Assembly: GCA_947502815.1 (NCBI GenBank)
Contig: CANNBH010000001.1
Span: forward strand, 1,302,001 to 1,366,000
Origin: an uncultured Erythrobacter sp.
GTDB lineage: Bacteria; Pseudomonadota; Alphaproteobacteria; Sphingomonadales; Sphingomonadaceae
Direction: 5' to 3'
DNA: 64,000 bases
Shown here: one piece after another, positions 36,805-45,547 of the stretch
How the letters are laid out: each line of letters starts with the position of its first letter
Numbering within the stretch: position 1 is the first letter of the stretch
The notes under the pieces: model-generated
Seen by the model: only the letters and a program-made list of their open reading frames with translations
Database searches by the model: none
What the model was told of the DNA's origin: nothing
Translations under genes and position numbers: made by a program

Positions 36805-38142
36805 ATGTGGAGTAAAGCGCGCGAATTGGCGCAGATGGCACCGCCAGAGCGCAATCGCTGGGTGGATTTCCTGCGGGCAATTTCGATTCTGGCGGTGGTT
36901 TTTGGCCATTGGCTGATGGCGGGTCTTTATGTCGATGATGCGGGAGAGTTGCAGCGCGGCGACCTGCTTTCTGTCGCGGATTGGACCCACTGGCTTACTT
37001 GGGGTTTCCAAGTGATGCCGATCTTCTTTCTAGTCGGCGGTTTTTCCAACGGGATGAGCTGGGATGCGACCCTGCGCAAAGCGGCCCCCGGTCAGACTGG
37101 CGTCTATCGAGATTGGTTGGCTAGCAGGGTTCAGCGCCTGATTGCACCAACATTCCCGGTCTTGTTGCTGTGGGCAGCGCTGGCCGTGGTGATGACGCAG
37201 GTGGGGATTGATCGCCAACAGATCAGCGATGCGACTGAGGCGGCTTTGATCCCAGTCTGGTTTTTGGCTGTTTATCTGATCGTGACAGCCTGCACCCCGT
37301 TGACGCGTAAGGCTTGGCAGCGTTTTGGCTGGCTCAGTTTCGCGATCTATATCCCGGTGGCTATGGCAACCGACTGGCTCACTTTTACGGTGGGTGTCGA
37401 ATACATCAATTTCACCAATTTCCTTTGGGTCTTCCTCGCGATCCACCAACTGGGTTTTGCATGGAAAGACGGCCTATTTGAAAAGCAGTGGTTCGCACTT
37501 GTCTGGTTTGTCGCCGGATTGGCCATTCTGATTTCGATCACGGTGTATGGTTTTTACCCTGTCTCGATGGTGTCGGCACCGGGCGGGTTCTCCAATTCAC
37601 TGCCGCCTACGCTGGCATTGTTTGCCTTGGGTGTCGCGCAGGTTGGGTTGGCGCTGGCGTTGGAGCCGTTGGGGCGCAAGATGCTCGACAACATCAACAT
37701 CTGGACAGCGACAGTTCTGATGAATGGAATGATCATGACGGTCTATCTGTGGCATCTCACCGCCTTTGTGTTGGTGATGACGGTCGTTTGGTTGGGCCTT
37801 GGCGGAATGGGGCTAAATTCGGTTCCTGGCAGCGGCGAATGGTGGGCATCTCGTCCATTGTGGCTGGGGATCTATATTCTCGCTCTGCTGCCCATGATCG
37901 CGATCTTTGCCAAGCATGAGCGCAGCTTTGGCCCGATCAGAGGGGGGCGCACGGTGCCCAAGGCGCGGGTTGTTGGGGGTGTGTTGATGATCTGCATCGG
38001 GCTTGCCGCGACGGCTGCGATCACGATTGCCAGCCCCGAAAGCCTCTCTGGCATCCGCATATGGGTGGTTGCGCTGCCGTTTGTTGGTGCGGCGCTGTTG
38101 GGCTTTGGTCCGATTTACCGGCCGTCGAACAAAGAGGCTTAG
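36805..38142 (+). CDS. Acyltransferase family 3 membrane protein
   Basis: 445 residues. The start MWSKARELAQMAPPERNRWVDFLRAISILAVVFGHWLMAG holds the conserved RxxxFLRxxxIxxVxxxH motif of acyltransferase-3 proteins (OafA/NodX type), with the probable catalytic His in FGHW. About ten hydrophobic helices follow. These enzymes O-acylate lipids, lipopolysaccharide or polysaccharides. The gene converges on the CFA synthase with a 4-base overlap of stop codons. Substrate unknown. Confidence 0.85.
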   Translation: MWSKARELAQMAPPERNRWVDFLRAISILAVVFGHWLMAGLYVDDAGELQRGDLLSVADWTHWLTWGFQVMPIFFLVGGFSNGMSWDATLRKAAPGQTGVYRDWLASRVQRLIAPTFPVLLLWAALAVVMTQVGIDRQQISDATEAALIPVWFLAVYLIVTACTPLTRKAWQRFGWLSFAIYIPVAMATDWLTFTVGVEYINFTNFLWVFLAIHQLGFAWKDGLFEKQWFALVWFVAGLAILISITVYGFYPVSMVSAPGGFSNSLPPTLALFALGVAQVGLALALEPLGRKMLDNINIWTATVLMNGMIMTVYLWHLTAFVLVMTVVWLGLGGMGLNSVPGSGEWWASRPLWLGIYILALLPMIAIFAKHERSFGPIRGGRTVPKARVVGGVLMICIGLAATAAITIASPESLSGIRIWVVALPFVGAALLGFGPIYRPSNKEA

Positions 38143-39389
38143 CGTCCCAAAACGCGCTGTTCCTCAGCCGCCAGATAATCGCGCGTGATAGGGAGAGCGC
38201 GGCGATTGCGAGTGAATTGGATCTGATAATTGCCCATGCCTCCGCTTTCAAACGCGGCGGTGGCCCCGGCAAGGTAAAAGGTCCACATGCGGTAAAACCG
38301 TTCATCCATCATTTCGATGATGGCTTCTTTGTGCTCTTCGCATTTGGCATACCATGCCCGCAACGTGCGCGCGTAATGCAGTCGGAGCGTTTCGATATCC
38401 GAATGCAGCAACCGGGCTTTCTCCGACGCGGCGAGCGTTTCTGATAGGGCGGGAATGTAGCCGCCGGGAAAGATGTATTTCGACGTAAACGCATCGGTCA
38501 CACCGGGCCCGCCGAAACGCCCAATCGTGTGAAGCAGCATTACGCCGTCATCGGAAAGAAGGTTCGCGCAGGCCCTGAAGAACGTTTCAAATTGCGGCCT
38601 GCCAACATGTTCAAACATGCCAACAGAGACAATTCTGTCAAAGGCGTGCCCCTGTGCTGCAAGCTCGCGGTAATCAACCAGCTCAAATCGAATTTTGTCA
38701 GCGACGCCTGCCGCTGCGGCGCGCTCTCTGGCCAAAGCAAGCTGTTCTTCGGATAGAGTGATCCCGGTGACCTCAACATCGTAATGGCGGGCAAGATAGA
38801 TCGCCATTCCGCCCCATCCGCAGCCAATGTCGAGCACAGTGTTGTGGCCATCTGTAAGGGCTAGCTTGGCGGCAATATGCGCCAATTTGGCCTCTTGCGC
38901 GTCGGCCAATTCGGTGATGCCATCGGCCCAATAGGCGCAGCTGTATTGCATATGCTCAGGGTCGAGCATCAATTTGTAGAGGTCATTCCCGATGTCATAG
39001 TGATGCGCGACATTGCGCTTTGACGATGATGCTTCGTTGAATGATCCAGCAAGGAACTTTGCCCGCGATTTGATTTTGCCAAAGAAAGAGGGGCCTTTCA
39101 GTGGCACGCCGCGTTCCCATGGCTTGTTCGCGCGGAGCAGCTGGACCAACTGCATAATGTCGCCTTGTTCGACGACAATTCGGCCATCCATATAGGCTTC
39201 CCCTGCGCCCAGTCGGGGATCGAACACAATATCGCGGGCGACCTTATTGTCGGTCAATCGGATGGCGACATTGGGAAACCCATCGGCGGGCTGTCCCAGC
39301 ACTTTCTGATCTCCAGAAGGCATCGTTATCGTCAATTGCCCGTGTTTGACAATGGATGCCAAAAACCGATCTATGAACGCATTCGCCAT
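38139..39389 (-). CDS. Cyclopropane-fatty-acyl-phospholipid synthase family protein 1
   Basis: 416 residues. N-terminal lipid-binding part, then SAM methyltransferase core with VLDIGCGWGGMAIYLARHYDVEVTGITLS and the CFA-type segments SVGMFEHVG, HTIGRFGGPG and KYIFPGGYIPALSE. CFA synthases add a methylene from SAM across cis double bonds of membrane phospholipids. A paralogue lies 106 bp upstream on the same strand. The product lacks the Cys-Cys in the segment after the core that its paralogue has (SHCCGRAG versus HTIGRFG). Confidence 0.93.
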   Translation of the reverse strand: MANAFIDRFLASIVKHGQLTITMPSGDQKVLGQPADGFPNVAIRLTDNKVARDIVFDPRLGAGEAYMDGRIVVEQGDIMQLVQLLRANKPWERGVPLKGPSFFGKIKSRAKFLAGSFNEASSSKRNVAHHYDIGNDLYKLMLDPEHMQYSCAYWADGITELADAQEAKLAHIAAKLALTDGHNTVLDIGCGWGGMAIYLARHYDVEVTGITLSEEQLALARERAAAAGVADKIRFELVDYRELAAQGHAFDRIVSVGMFEHVGRPQFETFFRACANLLSDDGVMLLHTIGRFGGPGVTDAFTSKYIFPGGYIPALSETLAASEKARLLHSDIETLRLHYARTLRAWYAKCEEHKEAIIEMMDERFYRMWTFYLAGATAAFESGGMGNYQIQFTRNRRALPITRDYLAAEEQRVLGR

Positions 39390-39495
39390 GCCTCTATCCC
39401 TGATCTGATTGTTACCTCATGATCAGGTTCGTATCAAAACACCGCGTGGTTACGCAAGAAAGCGGCTCAGGGCGGCGGGTTGAAAGCGTTGGTCG

Positions 39496-40794
39496 CTATT
39501 CAGCCGCTTCTTTGATTCCTTGGTCAAATCGCCACGTTGGAATTTCGCCGATTTCCCGCAGGCGCGCGCTTTCGTGGTGGATGTATTCGCGCGTCATAGG
39601 GATGGCATTTCTGTCTTTGACATATTGCAGCTGCCAATTGACCATGCCGCCATTGCGGAAGCTTTGCTCTGCACCGGCTAGATAGAACAACCACATGCGA
39701 TAGAACACATCGTCATACATTTCCGTGATCTCTTCGCGGTGCGTTACGGTGCGTTTGTACCATTCTTCCAAAGTGTGGCTGTAGTGGAAGCGCATCCCTT
39801 CGACGTCCATCACCTCAAAACCGAACTTCTCACTCTGCGTGACCAGTTCGGAAAGGGCAGGGATATAACCGCCGGGGAAGATGTATTTGCGCGTCCAGGC
39901 ATCGGTCCGTCCCGGAGGTCCTGCCCGGCCGCAGCAATGGGAGATCATCACGCCATCATCTTTGAGCAGCTTGTTGGTGTGCTCAAAGAATTGCGGGTAA
40001 TGGATCGTTCCCACATGTTCGAGAAGGCCGACGCTGGATATGCGATCAAATTGCCCGGTTACATCGCGGTAATCGAGCAGTTCAAACTTGACCTTATCAG
40101 CGACGCCAGCGGCCTCGGCGCGCTCGTTGCAGAATTTGATCTGGTCAGGGGCTAGGGCCACGCCGAGCACTTCGACCCCGTACATCTTGTTCAGGTAAAG
40201 GCCGAAACCGCCCCATCCGCAGCCTATATCGAGCACCCGCATACCCTCTGTCTTGCCGGGTTGCAGATAGAGTTTGGCCGCGAGGTGCGCCTTTTTGTCC
40301 ATTTGCGCCTGCTCAAGACTGGTCTGATCGGGATCATCTTCGCGGTAATACGCCATTGTGTATTGGCGATCTTCATCCAGAAATCGCTCATACAGCTCCC
40401 GCGTCAGGTTATACGTGTGTTCCGCATTGGCGCGGGCAGAGCTGCGAAGGTTGATGCCGTCCACGGCGGAGGCAAGTTTCTCTGTGACCTTTTTCAAAAG
40501 GCCCTGTTCTTGAATCGCGCTGTCGCCAATGCGTTTGCTGTTGGCGGTTACAAACAGCAAAAGATCGCGGATATCATGCGGCTCTTCGACGACGAGCCAA
40601 CCCCACATAAACGCTTCGCCTGCGCCCATTTGCGGATAGCGCGCAATGTGATTGGCGGCCTTCTTATTCGTCAGTTTGATCTTGAGCGGTGCGTCAGTGC
40701 CCTCACCATACTCATAGGTTTTGCCGTCGTGATCGGTAACGCTCATTCGCCCTTCGCGGATGACCTTTCCGAGGAATTTGTCGAGTAGCCACAT
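39496..40794 (-). CDS. Cyclopropane-fatty-acyl-phospholipid synthase family protein 2
   Basis: 432 residues, paralogue of the previous gene with the same domain order: VLDIGCGWGGFGLYLNKMYGVEVLGVALA, SSVGLLEHVGTIHYPQFFEH, SHCCGRAGPPGRTDAWTRKYIFPGGYIPALSE. The two share most core motifs but diverge strongly elsewhere, so the duplication is old. Together they may modify different chains or act under different conditions. Start context near 40794 is weak. Confidence 0.93.
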   Translation of the reverse strand: MWLLDKFLGKVIREGRMSVTDHDGKTYEYGEGTDAPLKIKLTNKKAANHIARYPQMGAGEAFMWGWLVVEEPHDIRDLLLFVTANSKRIGDSAIQEQGLLKKVTEKLASAVDGINLRSSARANAEHTYNLTRELYERFLDEDRQYTMAYYREDDPDQTSLEQAQMDKKAHLAAKLYLQPGKTEGMRVLDIGCGWGGFGLYLNKMYGVEVLGVALAPDQIKFCNERAEAAGVADKVKFELLDYRDVTGQFDRISSVGLLEHVGTIHYPQFFEHTNKLLKDDGVMISHCCGRAGPPGRTDAWTRKYIFPGGYIPALSELVTQSEKFGFEVMDVEGMRFHYSHTLEEWYKRTVTHREEITEMYDDVFYRMWLFYLAGAEQSFRNGGMVNWQLQYVKDRNAIPMTREYIHHESARLREIGEIPTWRFDQGIKEAAE

Positions 40795-40892
40795 GAGTTT
40801 GCTTTAGTCCCTTAAAATTCGTTTCCGCCAGATGACGCGGTGTGTGTTATCCTGTCAATCATACAGCTAGTATCGGATGGGGAGGGAAGAAG

Positions 40893-41330
40893 ATGGCTGA
40901 ACCCAAGACAAAGGCGAATGACGCATCGGTAGACAGCTTCATCGAGGCGGTGGAGCCGGCGGCAAAACGCGACGATGCGCGCCTATTGCTGGAAATGTTT
41001 GAGCGGGTGACGGGGGAAAAGCCGCAGATGTGGGGCGGCACAATCATCGGCTTTGGAGAATACCGCACCACCTATGCCAGCGGCCGCGATGTGCATTGGA
41101 TGCGCGCCGGTTTCAGCCCGCGTAAAGCGAAGCATTCGCTTTACCTCCAAGGCGGCTATTGTGATGATATCGCTGCGAAAGAACGCGAGGCCGACCTGAC
41201 CCGATTGGGCAAGCATAAAACCGGCGCAAGCTGCCTTTATATCAACAAGTTAGCTGATATTGATTTGGACGTGCTCGAAGAGATGCTCGTCAAAGATTGG
41301 GCGACGATGCAGCGGATTTATCCCGGCTAG
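40893..41330 (+). CDS. DUF1801 domain protein
   Basis: 145 residues from the ATG at 40893 with GGAGGGA upstream; the frame is open to 40842 but residues before 40893 lack similarity. VDSFIEAVEPAAKRDDARLLLEMFERVTGEKPQMWGGTIIGFGEY is the start typical of DUF1801 (YdhG-like) proteins; the end ASCLYINKLADIDLDVLEEMLVKDWATMQ also fits. Small, cytoplasmic, function unknown. Convergent with the molybdoenzyme gene, 7 bp apart. Confidence 0.85.
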   Translation: MAEPKTKANDASVDSFIEAVEPAAKRDDARLLLEMFERVTGEKPQMWGGTIIGFGEYRTTYASGRDVHWMRAGFSPRKAKHSLYLQGGYCDDIAAKEREADLTRLGKHKTGASCLYINKLADIDLDVLEEMLVKDWATMQRIYPG

Positions 41331-41337
41331 TCTGCGA

Positions 41338-42087
41338 TCAGATACCGGCATACCATTGGTAGTCGCCGATATCTTCCCAAAAGCCGCCTTTGCCATCACC
41401 GATCTGTTCGAAACTGGCCACCGCTTCGATTCCGGTGAGATATTTGGCGTGCTTATATCCCAATTGCCGTTCAATCCGCATGCGCAGCGGCGCGCCGTTT
41501 TTCTCTGGCAGAGGCGACCCGTTTAGGTCGTGCGCTATAATCGTTTGCGGGTGATAGGCATCGACCAGATCGACGCTTTCATAATAGTCGCGGCCATACA
41601 AAACATCGGCGCAGCGAAAGACGATAAAGTTCGCCTCCTCGCGCAACTGCGCCGCGTCGAGCAGCGCAGAAAGTTGCGGGCCGGTCCATTCGGCAATCGC
41701 GCTCCACCCTTCGACACAATCGTGGCGGGTGATCTGGGTGCGCTGGGGCAGCGCGCGAATGTCGTCCATGGAAAGCGAGAGGGGATTGTCGAACAATCCG
41801 CCAACCTGCAGCCGCCAATTGGCAAAGCCATCGGCCTGCGCCGCGCGGTATTCGGGCGACTCAACGCGCACGGTGCCGTTGCCTTTGACATCGGGAGACC
41901 TGTCATCAGGCGCGTATTCGCGGGCAAGCGCCTGACGGCTGGCCAACGCGCGGTGCGCGGTCCGGTGCCACCCTTCTGCCGCGTCAAAAATATCCCCGGC
42001 AGGGCCAGTTTCGGCCAATTCGGTGCAGGCCGCCGCGGGAAGGGCCGCCATCCCGGCCAGCAAGGTGCGGCGTTTGATATCAGGCAT
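41338..42087 (-). CDS. Molybdopterin-dependent oxidoreductase, YedY/MsrP-like
   Basis: 249 residues. N-terminal twin-arginine signal IKRRTLLAGMAALPAAAC, also a possible lipobox at C21. The oxidoreductase molybdopterin-binding fold shows WRLQVGGLFDNPLSLSMDDIRALPQ and the molybdenum-ligand Cys C124 in TRHDCVEGWSA. Sulfite-oxidase-family enzymes of this kind act in the periplasm; MsrP reduces methionine sulfoxide. The substrate here is unknown. It is the last gene of a seven-gene operon and overlaps the cytochrome gene by 8 bp. Confidence 0.88.
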   Translation of the reverse strand: MPDIKRRTLLAGMAALPAAACTELAETGPAGDIFDAAEGWHRTAHRALASRQALAREYAPDDRSPDVKGNGTVRVESPEYRAAQADGFANWRLQVGGLFDNPLSLSMDDIRALPQRTQITRHDCVEGWSAIAEWTGPQLSALLDAAQLREEANFIVFRCADVLYGRDYYESVDLVDAYHPQTIIAHDLNGSPLPEKNGAPLRMRIERQLGYKHAKYLTGIEAVASFEQIGDGKGGFWEDIGDYQWYAGI

Positions 42088-42760
42088 CGCTGCTTCCTTC
42101 TCTTGTGCCGCCGGCGATCATACCTGCGATTTGTTTGATGGGCTTCGACAGCAAAACCATCACGATATGCACGATGAAAAACGCGCAAAGACCCCAAGCA
42201 AAGATGAAATGCAGACTGCGCGCGCTTTGGCGTCCGCCCAGCAGATCCACCATCCACGGCGCGGCGGGTTCAAAGCCGGGGCTGATCGCAAGGCCAGTAA
42301 AAACCATCATTGGCAAAAATACACCCAGCACGATGCCATAGGCAATCCGCTGCACTGCATTATAGGAAGCATCATGTTTTGCCCCACCACCGGGCAGGTG
42401 AGCCTTCGCCGCCTCCACCCAAACGCGCGGCGACCAATCACCGCGCCGGGTCGCAATATCGCGCCAAAAATGCCTTGAGACGATGCTGAACACCCACATC
42501 ACCAACAAGCCGGCGGCAAAGACCCAAGCTGACGTGTTGTGCCAATCGCGGGCCTCCGCAAGGTCGTATCGCTGGGGAATGGTGATCCAAGCGGGAAAGC
42601 GTGTCACATGCAGCCAAGCATCCGCCGGATCGAAACCGTAATGACCCCAATACAAATGACGGTGCGCGTTGGAGATGTTCAGCCCTGACATAAACAGCAC
42701 AATCAGTGCGGCTGCATTAATCCAGTGCCAAAGCCGGGTGATGAGTGCGTGACGTTTCAT
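42080..42760 (-). CDS. Cytochrome b561-type membrane subunit
   Basis: 226 residues with four or five hydrophobic helices and histidines at helix faces (RHALITRLWHWINAAALIVLF at the N-terminus, LHFIFAWGLCAFFIVHIVMVLLSKPI near the end) as in b561/Ni-Fe hydrogenase cytochrome b subunits. It probably passes quinol electrons to the molybdoenzyme encoded next, as MsrQ does for MsrP, though the sequence resembles b561 rather than MsrQ. ATGA-type overlap with the upstream SDR gene. Confidence 0.88.
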   Translation of the reverse strand: MKRHALITRLWHWINAAALIVLFMSGLNISNAHRHLYWGHYGFDPADAWLHVTRFPAWITIPQRYDLAEARDWHNTSAWVFAAGLLVMWVFSIVSRHFWRDIATRRGDWSPRVWVEAAKAHLPGGGAKHDASYNAVQRIAYGIVLGVFLPMMVFTGLAISPGFEPAAPWMVDLLGGRQSARSLHFIFAWGLCAFFIVHIVMVLLSKPIKQIAGMIAGGTREGSSDA

Positions 42761-43533
42761 GATGCTGCCGATTTTTCGCGGGCAATGTAGATCACATCGC
42801 GGTCTTGCGAGAGAAGGTGCTGACCGCTGTCGATGAACAAGGTGGAGCCGCTTTTGAGCGCGCCGCTGGCCAGAAAGAGCGCAGCATCGACGATCTCATC
42901 GGCACCCGTCTTGCGCTGCAACAGGTTGAGCCGGTGCGAGACATCGGTTTCCTCTTCACGCTGATCATGACTGGCCAGAATTGCACCCGGAGCAATGCCA
43001 TAAACCCGCGCATCATCGCCCGCAGCCATCGCCTGCATCGGGATCGCGGCGGCCAATGCGTGTTTTGACATTGTGTAGCTGAAGAAATCGGGATTGGGGT
43101 TTTCCAGCTTCATATCGGTGACGTTGATAATTGTGCGCACGCCCGCGCTCTTGGCAGAGGCCAAAAAGCATTGCGCCATCAGCGCAGGCGACAGAGCGTT
43201 CACTTGCATCGCCTCCCGGTTCGTAGCGGGGATCAATTTGGTTGCATCGTCATAGCGAAAAACTGAGGCGGAATTGATCAGGCACCGCCAATCGGTGAGG
43301 CGCGCGGCCAGATCAGCAATCATCGCCTCTGCCGCTTTTTCATCGGTCAAATCGCAGGAAATCGCTTCTGCGCTGGGTAGGGTTGCCGCCAAAGCCCGCG
43401 CCGCATCGCCAGATTTGCGATAATGGATCACGACATGCCAACCTTGCGCAGCAAACCCCTTCACCAATTCGGCGCCAATCCGGGTCGCACCGCCAGTAAT
43501 CAGAACCGCTGGAAGGGAAGAGGGGTGAGCCAT
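42757..43533 (-). CDS. Pteridine-reductase-like SDR
   Basis: 258 residues. NADP motif TGGATRIG at 13-20 has Arg in place of the usual glycine, as in PTR1/FolM proteins. Catalytic residues D140, Y153 and K157 (VTDMKLEN, SYTMSK) have the D-x12-Y-x3-K spacing of PTR1, whereas classical SDRs have Ser at the first position. This suggests reduction of pterins (dihydropterin or monapterin). Adjacent molybdoenzyme genes make a pterin link plausible but not shown. Overlaps the cytochrome start by 4 bases. Confidence 0.8.
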   Translation of the reverse strand: MAHPSSLPAVLITGGATRIGAELVKGFAAQGWHVVIHYRKSGDAARALAATLPSAEAISCDLTDEKAAEAMIADLAARLTDWRCLINSASVFRYDDATKLIPATNREAMQVNALSPALMAQCFLASAKSAGVRTIINVTDMKLENPNPDFFSYTMSKHALAAAIPMQAMAAGDDARVYGIAPGAILASHDQREEETDVSHRLNLLQRKTGADEIVDAALFLASGALKSGSTLFIDSGQHLLSQDRDVIYIAREKSAAS

Positions 43534-43560
43534 TTCAGTGCCTTAACAGTGAGCGGCTGC

Positions 43561-44211
43561 TTATGCCAACTTCGCTTCGGCACGGGCGCGCAATTTGGGT
43601 GAAAGCGCGGGCATTTTTGAAAGCTCGATCAATTCTTCGCGGCTTGCCTTACCCGCCATCAACGCGGCAAAGGCGCGCGTGACGCTCCAACCCGCTTCGC
43701 CGATTTCGACCCGCTCAATCGCATCGCCAGCCATGGCCTCTCCAAACTCGATCACCCGAAAATACCAGCCAGAGCGCCCCGTTTTGACAATGGTGGAGAC
43801 CATGCCTTTGGCATCGCAGTGCGAGGAAAAGCGGTGCTCAATCTTCCAACACGGCTGGCGCGGCTGGCTGATTTCAAGAAGGGCGGTGCCCACCTTGAAC
43901 CGGTCGCCAATATGAACCTGATCTTCTGTTATAGCGCGCACCGCAAGGTTCGATCCGAACGCTCCCGGTTCATCGAGCAAGGCGGCCGGGCCGATTTGTT
44001 CACGCCAGAAACCGTGATGATCCAGAGGGTAAAGATGCACCGCCATATCAGGCCCGCCATGCACACGCCGATCGGCCTGTTCATCGGGGGCAAGCCCGTC
44101 TTTGAGAAATTGGACCAAGCCTTCGCGCGGGCGTTTCGCAATCGCGCTGGTTTCCGCACCGTTAAAGGGGCGGGCGGTGCCGGTGCATATTGCCTCAAGT
44201 GTGTGTTTCAC
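43561..44211 (-). CDS. MOSC domain protein (YiiM-like)
   Basis: 216 residues from the GTG at 44211, which overlaps the methyltransferase stop (GTGA); a TTG 27 bases upstream is less likely. Conserved MOSC features are VHGGPDMAVHLYPLDHHGFW, LLDEPGAFGSNLAV and the catalytic-type Cys in QPRQPCWKIEHRF. MOSC proteins handle molybdenum cofactor sulfur or reduce N-hydroxylated bases as YiiM does. Cytoplasmic. The gene fits the molybdenum theme of the operon. Confidence 0.9.
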   Translation of the reverse strand: MKHTLEAICTGTARPFNGAETSAIAKRPREGLVQFLKDGLAPDEQADRRVHGGPDMAVHLYPLDHHGFWREQIGPAALLDEPGAFGSNLAVRAITEDQVHIGDRFKVGTALLEISQPRQPCWKIEHRFSSHCDAKGMVSTIVKTGRSGWYFRVIEFGEAMAGDAIERVEIGEAGWSVTRAFAALMAGKASREELIELSKMPALSPKLRARAEAKLA

Positions 44212-44837
44212 GATTTTCTCACGGTTAGAGCAAGCCAAGTGCGCGGCGTTCCATCGGTGCCTTTTCCGGCAAATATCATTTCTTCCACGGTTTCAAAACC
44301 TGCCGTTGAATACAGTTCGCGCAGCCAATCGGCGCTGGGGAAATTGTGCAGCCGGCCCAACAGATCGCGGCCTTCTCCATCGCCAAGTTTAAAACTGGCA
44401 TAGTGAAGGCCCGCTGGGTGTAGGGCGATGTGAATTCGGCGCAAAATTCCGGGCAATTGCGCGCGGGGACAGTGCAGCAGGCAAGCGTGCGCCCACACGG
44501 CATCATAGGCGGCTTGCGCGTCCAATTCGTCAAACTGCATCAGGCGGGCGCCCACTGTGTGACGTTCATTGGCTTTGGCCACCATCGCGGGGATGCCGTC
44601 GGTCGGATCAATTTCAAAGCCGTGCTGCGCCATATAGGCGCTATCCCGGCCAGCGCCGCAGCCCAATTCCAGCACTTTGGCACCGGGTTTCAGACGCGCA
44701 AGGAATCCAGCCAAGTGACGGCTTTGCCCCTGCGCTGCGCTGCTTGTGTAGAAGGGAGCTTGGCTTTGGTAAAATTCGTAAGTCGCGGGATCGATGGGCA
44801 AGGATGTTGGACCTGTTTCAGCCTTTGCCACGTTCAC
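44208..44837 (-). CDS. Class I SAM-dependent methyltransferase
   Basis: 209 residues. Motif I VLELGCGAGRDSAYMAQHG, then DAVWAHACLLHCPRAQLPGILRRI as motif IV region, typical of Methyltransf_11/25 small-molecule methyltransferases such as TehB-like proteins. Neighbour overlap on both sides (44834-44837 and 44208-44211) places it firmly in the operon. Substrate unknown; tellurite or thiol methylation are only analogies. Confidence 0.85.
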   Translation of the reverse strand: MNVAKAETGPTSLPIDPATYEFYQSQAPFYTSSAAQGQSRHLAGFLARLKPGAKVLELGCGAGRDSAYMAQHGFEIDPTDGIPAMVAKANERHTVGARLMQFDELDAQAAYDAVWAHACLLHCPRAQLPGILRRIHIALHPAGLHYASFKLGDGEGRDLLGRLHNFPSADWLRELYSTAGFETVEEMIFAGKGTDGTPRTWLALTVRKS

Positions 44838-45544
44838 GGAGCACGGCGTTCTTCGGGAACGACATTGTATTCGCGCACTTCAGATTGCGAGAGGCAATAA
44901 CGGGTGCTGGGATCATCCTCATTACTCACCGCTTGCTGTTGGTACATAATGTCGGTCAGCAGTTTGCGGCTGATCCCCATGCGGATGAGGAAATCGTTGT
45001 CTTCCGTGGCCAGCAAGGCTGAGGATTGTTCGATGCTTGCGATCAATTCGGTTGTTGCCTGTGATCCGTCGATGACCGCGTCGTCGATGATCCAGCGGTC
45101 GCTGGTGTGGGTAAACATGTGGACCATAAAGACACCGCCTTCATCGACGTATCGCCGTTCCCCGCCCATAAACATGAAATTGCAGGCCGAAAAACAGGTC
45201 GCGCCGGCCGGAATTCGGGTCAACATCCCGCGATAGGATCGGATGATCCGGCCTGCTTCATTGCCTGCCCGCGCGTTTCCTCCGCGGGAGCGCAGCCAGA
45301 TTTCAGAGATCATTTCGTCCGCTTCAATCGCCGCTCTTAGCCGTCCGGGTAGGCCTGCATCGATACGGCCTTCCGCCAAAAGAACCCGTTTCCCATCACG
45401 GTCCGCCGGCGTCAAAACCATTGCATCCGGCGCACCCCAATTGGGCTCTGCCGGACAGGTTGGATTGTCAGGGTCAATTGGCGCTGCGCCCGCCAACACG
45501 GCGCAGGTGGCCACTGCACAGATCGATTTAAGAAAAGCCCGCAT
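44834..45544 (-). CDS. Secreted ClpP/crotonase-fold-like protein
   Basis: 236 residues with a signal peptide (1-20, cleaved around GAA). Residues about 75-155 resemble the ClpP-type fold: EIWLRSRGGNARAGNEAGRIIR, then TCFSACNFMFMGGERRYVDEGGVFMVHMF, with Ser in CFSAC and His in MVHMF placed like the ClpP Ser/His. Multiple cysteines suit a periplasmic location. This arrangement is seen in COG3904-like proteins of unknown role. Starts 3 bp after the previous operon gene. Confidence 0.75.
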   Translation of the reverse strand: MRAFLKSICAVATCAVLAGAAPIDPDNPTCPAEPNWGAPDAMVLTPADRDGKRVLLAEGRIDAGLPGRLRAAIEADEMISEIWLRSRGGNARAGNEAGRIIRSYRGMLTRIPAGATCFSACNFMFMGGERRYVDEGGVFMVHMFTHTSDRWIIDDAVIDGSQATTELIASIEQSSALLATEDNDFLIRMGISRKLLTDIMYQQQAVSNEDDPSTRYCLSQSEVREYNVVPEERRAP

Positions 45545-45547
45545 GAC

